A stretch of DNA of 64,000 nt from Nitrospira sp. (GTDB taxonomy: Bacteria > Nitrospirota > Nitrospiria > Nitrospirales > Nitrospiraceae). The stretch spans positions 1 through 64,000 of the forward strand of contig JACOEL010000009.1 in NCBI GenBank assembly GCA_024998625.1, in the 5' to 3' direction. The notes under the pieces are model-generated. The model was not told where the DNA came from, made no database searches, and saw nothing but the letters and a program-made list of their open reading frames with translations. Positions 59,869 through 64,000 of this stretch are shown piece after piece. The stretch's first letter is position 1. Every line of letters starts with the position of its first letter. A program made the position numbers and the translations under genes.

Positions 59869-60488
59869 GGAGCCCCCCAGAGATCTTCCAGTCGCTGCGC
59901 ACGCCCGCAGTTATATTTGTAGAATTTGTACCGGATCGGATTCTTCTTATAAAAATCCTGGTGATAGTCCTCGGCCGGATAAAACATCGAAGCCATGGTG
60001 AGTTCCGTGACAATCCGCCCGGGGAGCCGCCCGGATTGTTCGATCGCGCCTTTCGACTCCTCAGCCAGGCGCTTCTCTTCGTCGCCCTGGTAAAAGATCA
60101 CGGCCCGATATTGGGTGCCATGGTCGCAGAACTGTGCATTCGCCGTGACCGGGTCCACATTGTGCCAAAAGGCATCGAGCAAGGCGGTATAACTTACCTT
60201 GGCTGGATCGTAGACGACCTCCACCGACTCGGCATGACCCGTTCCACCGGCAGAGACCTGTTCATAGCTGGGGTGTTCGACCCGTCCGCCCATATATCCG
60301 CTGGTCACGGATGTGACGCCCGGCACTTTCTCGAACACTTCCTCCATGCACCAGAAACACCCTCCGGCAAAATACGCCTTCGCCGGACCGGCAGGACCAG
60401 CGGCCTGCCCGACCGAGACCAGTGAACCTGCCAGCACCATCGGCAGGACCAGCAACGCACGCATTCCCCTGCGTGTGACAATGTTCAT
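59865..60488 (-). CDS. msrA: Exported peptide-methionine (S)-sulfoxide reductase
   Basis: MsrA repairs oxidised methionine in proteins. The 207-residue enzyme has KAYFAGGCFWCMEEVFEK with the catalytic Cys, SGYMGGRVEHPSYEQV, GHAESVEVVYDP, HGTQYRAVIFY and YHQDFYKKNP. A signal peptide of about 30 residues places it in the periplasm, as its hydrophobic N-terminus ends near GQAAGP. A resolving Cys may be that in KYNCGRA. It heads the operon with the CoA-binding gene. Confidence 0.93.
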   Translation of the reverse strand: MNIVTRRGMRALLVLPMVLAGSLVSVGQAAGPAGPAKAYFAGGCFWCMEEVFEKVPGVTSVTSGYMGGRVEHPSYEQVSAGGTGHAESVEVVYDPAKVSYTALLDAFWHNVDPVTANAQFCDHGTQYRAVIFYQGDEEKRLAEESKGAIEQSGRLPGRIVTELTMASMFYPAEDYHQDFYKKNPIRYKFYKYNCGRAQRLEDLWGAP

Positions 60489-60670
60489 CGGATGAATCCT
60501 CCCTGCAACTGTGTCGGCGTTTCGCCGTTCATCTTACCAAAGCGTTCAACCCGCTGCGATTGCAGCGCCGGTTATTTCCCCGGTGTAGGCGGCAGAACAA
60601 CTCTAGGGTTGGATAACCCGCACGTTCAGCTGACATGCGATGTCGGGGCATCCCGATATTCTGCTGGATG

Positions 60671-60850
60671 TGCAAAAGGCTGTCCGGCAAGGCCGCAGCG
60701 ATGCAAGGAGGCGAGGCGTACCCTTGCGGTACGTTGAGCCTCGGAGGTTCACGACGCGCTGAATAAAGCGCGTCACGTTTGTGAACGCCGCCGAGATAGT
60801 GAGGCGGCAGTGTCCCGCGAGAACGAAGCTGGCAGGTTTTTCAGCCGCCT
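60671..60850. repeat. Multi-hairpin intergenic repeat element (REP-like)
   Basis: This element of about 180 bases consists of nested inverted repeats: CGTACC with GGTACG (60717-60733) inside GAGGC and GCCTC; GTTCAC with GTGAAC (60747-60786) enclosing ACGCGCT with AGCGCGT; and GCCGCC with GGCGGC (60787-60808). It starts with AAAAGGCTGTCCGGCAAGGC and ends with GCTGGCAGGTTTTTCAGC. I recall similar interspersed elements in Nitrospira genomes. It fills the gap between msrA and the TIGR00725 gene. Confidence 0.6.
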
Positions 60851-60851
60851 G

Positions 60852-61385
60852 CTAGACTCCGCCCCAGGAACGCGCCCCCTGCACCAAATCCGGTTGCTGC
60901 TGTTCGAACTGCTTCAGCATGAGCCCGATGGCTTCTTCCGGGCTGTCTACGGAAGCGATGAGCCGCCCGCCGAGTTTCTTGAAAAATTTCTCTTCGGCCG
61001 GCGTGGCCCCGACCAGAATCACCGGCTTTCCCGCCTTGAGCGCGAGCGCCACCTCCGACACGGTGCCGGCCCCCATCAGGCCGCAGACCACGACCACATT
61101 GCTGGACATGACGTTGACGTTGTTGCGGGCATTGCCCATTTCGGTGATGATGGCCAGATCAACATACTTAGACACGCGTTCACGAGCCGACGGCAGCACC
61201 CCGATCGTCAGGCTGCCGGGAACCTTCTTGGCGCCTTGACAGGCCGCATCCATCACGCCAACGTCACGACCGCCGGTCAGCACCACCCACTCGCGTCGCG
61301 CAATCAATTCGCCCAGCACGCGAGCATTGTCGACATCTTTTTTCCTGGCCTTGGCCGGCCCCATGACCCCTACAATGTATCGCAT
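60852..61385 (-). CDS. TIGR00725-family protein (LOG/MoCo-carrier-like fold)
   Basis: This is a 177-residue protein with MRYIVGVMGPAKARKKDVDN, WVVLTGGRDVGVMDAACQGA, NVNVMSSNVVVVCGLMGAGT and VSEVALALKAGKPVILVG. The GGxxGxM and GxGT loops mark the nucleotide-binding fold shared by LOG-type nucleoside hydrolases and molybdenum-cofactor carriers. The true activity is unknown. It follows the methyltransferase gene with a two-base gap, and AAGGA serves its ATG. Confidence 0.85.
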   Translation of the reverse strand: MRYIVGVMGPAKARKKDVDNARVLGELIARREWVVLTGGRDVGVMDAACQGAKKVPGSLTIGVLPSARERVSKYVDLAIITEMGNARNNVNVMSSNVVVVCGLMGAGTVSEVALALKAGKPVILVGATPAEEKFFKKLGGRLIASVDSPEEAIGLMLKQFEQQQPDLVQGARSWGGV

Positions 61386-61387
61386 GC

Positions 61388-62209
61388 CTATCCTTGGGTT
61401 CGCCCGCCGCATTGCGGCTGCCACCAGCCGGTCACCGCCACCGTCGCGTAATAAATGGCCCAGAAGTCCGGATCGTCGGCAAGCTTCCCATACTGCTCAA
61501 TATCGGACTCCGTCACTAATCCTGTCGCTACATACTTCGCTTGAAGCTGCTGGGCAGACAATTTCATCATCTGCGGAATCCGGTCGCCTCCTGCGGATAA
61601 ATGCCCCTCGTGTTCCACCGTCACCTGGTCCAGATGGTGGCGCCGGAACAACACAGGCAACTTCGCACCTAAGGCGTGGTCCATTCCGAGGGACGTGAAC
61701 ATCCGTTCGATCGCATCGCTCACTCGCTCGAATGCCGCCCGGGCCTCATCCGGTCCGGCCACAGCGCGAGCCGCTTGAAAATCCGGTTCTTCGATCACGA
61801 CCCAACCGCCCGGTTTGACGCACCGCAGCATCCGCTCGAACGCCGCCTGATAACCCGCAATATGAATCATCACATATCGCGCATGCACCAGATCGAACGC
61901 GGCGGGCGGAAGCTCCAAGTGACAGATATCCCCTTGCAAGATTTCGATGGTCGAACTGCCGCTCCCGCGCAGGAACCTCGGGTTCGTGTCGACAGCAACC
62001 ACTTTGCCGGATGGCCCGACCCGCTGCTCCAGCCAACGCACGATGGAGCCGGCGCCCGCTCCCACTTCCAGGCAGTGCCACCCGGTCGTCAGTCCGGTGG
62101 CTAACATTCGTCGTTGCGTGCCCGGATCAAAGATCCGCTCCAGCATCTGCAACCGTTCCAATTCACGTGTCTCTTCACTGGCATGAAACACGTAATCCGT
62201 CTTCAGCAT
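61388..62209 (-). CDS. Class I SAM-dependent methyltransferase
   Basis: This is a 273-residue methyltransferase. HCLEVGAGAGSIVRWLEQRV is motif I, KVVAVDTNPRFL motif II, ILQGDICHLELPPAAFDLVH motif III and RCVKPGGWVVIEEPDFQ motif IV-V. The C-terminal third is helical and may bind the substrate, which is unknown. AAAGGA precedes the ATG; the frame is open for another 221 codons upstream, but that part is an antisense shadow of the TPR gene and is rejected. Confidence 0.88.
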   Translation of the reverse strand: MLKTDYVFHASEETRELERLQMLERIFDPGTQRRMLATGLTTGWHCLEVGAGAGSIVRWLEQRVGPSGKVVAVDTNPRFLRGSGSSTIEILQGDICHLELPPAAFDLVHARYVMIHIAGYQAAFERMLRCVKPGGWVVIEEPDFQAARAVAGPDEARAAFERVSDAIERMFTSLGMDHALGAKLPVLFRRHHLDQVTVEHEGHLSAGGDRIPQMMKLSAQQLQAKYVATGLVTESDIEQYGKLADDPDFWAIYYATVAVTGWWQPQCGGRTQG

Positions 62210-62265
62210 CTCGTATCCTTTGTCCGGCACATCGATGGGCTCCGAGGCCGATCCGTCGCACGACT

Positions 62266-63900
62266 CTAAAATCGAGACCCCGTCAATGTCACGTCGGCCT
62301 GTGCCCATGCGGCACGAAACCGGGCTTCTTCCTGGGTCGCATCCTTGTTCTGAGCCCGCAGGCTCTGCATCAATCCGTGCAGCGCCCATCCATTCTCGGG
62401 GTTGAGGCGCAAGTCTTCCCGGTACACAGCTTCGGCCTCGGCTGGACGTTCCGCCAACAGCAGCACCGCGCCCAGGTTGTGGCGAACCGGCTGAACCCAG
62501 AACGGCGGCTCGCTGTAGGGCAATGACGCCTCCAACTGCAGCGCCTCGCGCAAGGCCTGAATTCCCGCCTCGTATTGCCCGCGTCGCGCGGCCATTTCCC
62601 CGACCAGGATCCGTTCGGCCACCTTCAACATCGTGCGACTGATCCTGCCTTCCGCCGTCTTGGCGCGAGCGAATGACTTCATCGCCTTCCGGAGATTCGA
62701 CAATTCCCCCTCGGCGCTTCCGAATCGTGTCGTCGCGGCAAAGGCCAACCCGCGCGAAAAATGCCAGAGACCCGTAGTGAGCCGCAGACTCTTGGACGGC
62801 GGCGGATGCCTGATCAAATCCCCCCACTGACCGAAGCGGGCCATGGTCAGCAGCACGGTCGGCGCATACCATTCCAGCGACGGCTCCTTGGCAATCTCGT
62901 CAGCCGGAACCTTCGCCAGGAGATCCCGCGCGACTTGCAGCGCTTCCGCGCTTCGGCCTTCCATCATCAAGGAGGCATTCAGGAAATGGAGATTGTGCGC
63001 ATAATATCCCGATGCGTAGTTGCCCTGAAGGGGGTGATGGGACAAATACTCATGATCCACCATCGCGGCGGTCGCATTACGCTCCGAGGCCTCCCGATAA
63101 CGCCCCAGCCGCATGTAGATATGCGCCGGCATATGCACCAGATGTCCGGCACCCGGCATCAACGAGGGCAACCGCTTCGCACAGTCGAGCGCGCGCTGAG
63201 GGTCGGGTGAAGCTTCGACCGCATGAATGTAATAGTGACAGGCACCCGGATGATCCGGATGATGCCGCAAGGCCGCTTCCAACGTTGCCACGATCTCCTC
63301 CGTCCCCGGTTGAGGCCGCCCATCGGCGCGCCAGTAGTCCCATGGCCGGAGTACCATCATGGCTTCAGCCGCCAGGGTCGCGGCATCGGCATCATCGGGG
63401 ACATCCCGCGCGACCTGACGCATCGCTTTGGCATAGGCGTCGTCCTTCGCCTTGCGGGTGACAGATTTCTTGGTCGAGTAGCGAGCGGCAAGGGCTTCCA
63501 CGTAGGCTCGCTCCCTGGTGGTGGCTTGCGACAGACGCGCAGTAGCCTTCTGAACCGCCTCCACGGCACGAGGCTCCACCTTGGGATCCATGGCCGCGTT
63601 GATGTTCGGCCCCAGGCTCACTGCCACACCCCAATAGGGCATGGGCGCATCAGGATCGAGACGGGAGGCCTCGGTGAAGGCCGCAATCGCCTCCTCGTGA
63701 TTGAAAGCATAGACCAGCCGGAGCCCTTGATCGAAAAAGTTTTGAGCGAGGTCTGAGTTGGTCGTGATCTTATGATGCAGGGATCCAAGATTCTCGAACA
63801 ACGTGACCTCCGCCCGCGCGACTCCACCCGAAACAGGTAGTGCCAACCCCGCGACCATCAAGCCGTGAACCAGCGCCCTCACATATCGCCCCTTTACCAT
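62266..63900 (-). CDS. Exported TPR-repeat protein
   Basis: This is a 544-residue protein with a signal peptide ending near GVARAE. The first TPR lies at about residues 45-85 (AQNFFDQGLRLVYAFNHEEA, FTEASRLDPDAPMPYWGVAV). A helical middle contains ALRHHPDHPGACHYYIHAVE and AGHLVHMPAHIYMRLGRYRE, a His-rich stretch typical of this family. Further TPRs run to the end (GAVLLLAERPAEAEAVYRED). Proteins of this type are common in environmental bacteria; the function is unknown. The ATG is chosen for AGGAGAG eight bases upstream. Confidence 0.85.
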   Translation of the reverse strand: MVKGRYVRALVHGLMVAGLALPVSGGVARAEVTLFENLGSLHHKITTNSDLAQNFFDQGLRLVYAFNHEEAIAAFTEASRLDPDAPMPYWGVAVSLGPNINAAMDPKVEPRAVEAVQKATARLSQATTRERAYVEALAARYSTKKSVTRKAKDDAYAKAMRQVARDVPDDADAATLAAEAMMVLRPWDYWRADGRPQPGTEEIVATLEAALRHHPDHPGACHYYIHAVEASPDPQRALDCAKRLPSLMPGAGHLVHMPAHIYMRLGRYREASERNATAAMVDHEYLSHHPLQGNYASGYYAHNLHFLNASLMMEGRSAEALQVARDLLAKVPADEIAKEPSLEWYAPTVLLTMARFGQWGDLIRHPPPSKSLRLTTGLWHFSRGLAFAATTRFGSAEGELSNLRKAMKSFARAKTAEGRISRTMLKVAERILVGEMAARRGQYEAGIQALREALQLEASLPYSEPPFWVQPVRHNLGAVLLLAERPAEAEAVYREDLRLNPENGWALHGLMQSLRAQNKDATQEEARFRAAWAQADVTLTGSRF

Positions 63901-64000
63901 GGCCCACTCTCCTGCTCGATTCTTCATGCGTGAGACGGACAGCGCCATCATCCCGCGACGACTCCACCACCCCATAGAACGGCACAAATTAGCAGTCCCG

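Noticed and set aside
62210-62872. 221-codon N-terminal extension of the methyltransferase
   Set aside because: It is an out-of-frame shadow of the TPR gene on the same strand, and a ribosome site marks the shorter start.

Overview
The window is about 64 kb of bacterial chromosome at roughly 60% GC, dense with genes and without rRNA, tRNA, CRISPR array or an intact transposon that I can see. The organism is Gram-negative: it has LPS heptose genes (gmhA, rfaE2), SurA-type chaperones, many lipoboxes and an outer-membrane beta-barrel. The gene families and a multi-hairpin intergenic repeat near 60.7 kb suggest Nitrospira (Nitrospirota). That assignment rests on memory, not on a database search.

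1-6 kb is a worn accessory stretch. It holds a truncated VOC-fold gene, a META lipoprotein, a membrane protein behind a tandem inverted-repeat array, an amidase, a HigBA-like toxin-antitoxin pair, a stub of a DUF2726 gene and a second, broken amidase copy whose last 374 bp are identical to the first.

6-31 kb is mostly housekeeping: two SGNH hydrolases; ybgC with a CARF-type protein upstream and an unlisted 37-codon membrane gene coupled to its stop; NfeD/QmcA; gmhA and an overlapping unknown gene; SprT-like protease and DinB; rfaE2-mfd-two PPIases; engB, mtgA, an isoaspartyl peptidase, dtd, ogt, murJ and a LemA/TPM operon. 31-46 kb carries a PilZ protein, xthA, a small mechanosensitive channel, lipoproteins, a TPR protein coupled to a disulfide oxidoreductase, leuCD, corA, an inositol-phosphatase-family enzyme and a beta-hydroxyacid dehydrogenase-type gene.

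46-57 kb is the most interesting region. Three stand-alone receivers and an Hpt protein run into a membrane HEAT-repeat protein. Facing them is a set resembling a synthase-dependent exopolysaccharide machine of the Pga type: a processive GT2 synthase, a TPR plus beta-barrel porin, a polysaccharide deacetylase and a TIM-barrel glycosidase-like protein. The two activities that PgaB combines appear as two genes, and the synthase and glycosidase genes start head to head on overlapping start codons. 57-64 kb has an aminotransferase, a lytic transglycosylase, an msrA operon, the structured repeat, a TIGR00725 protein, a methyltransferase and a large TPR protein.
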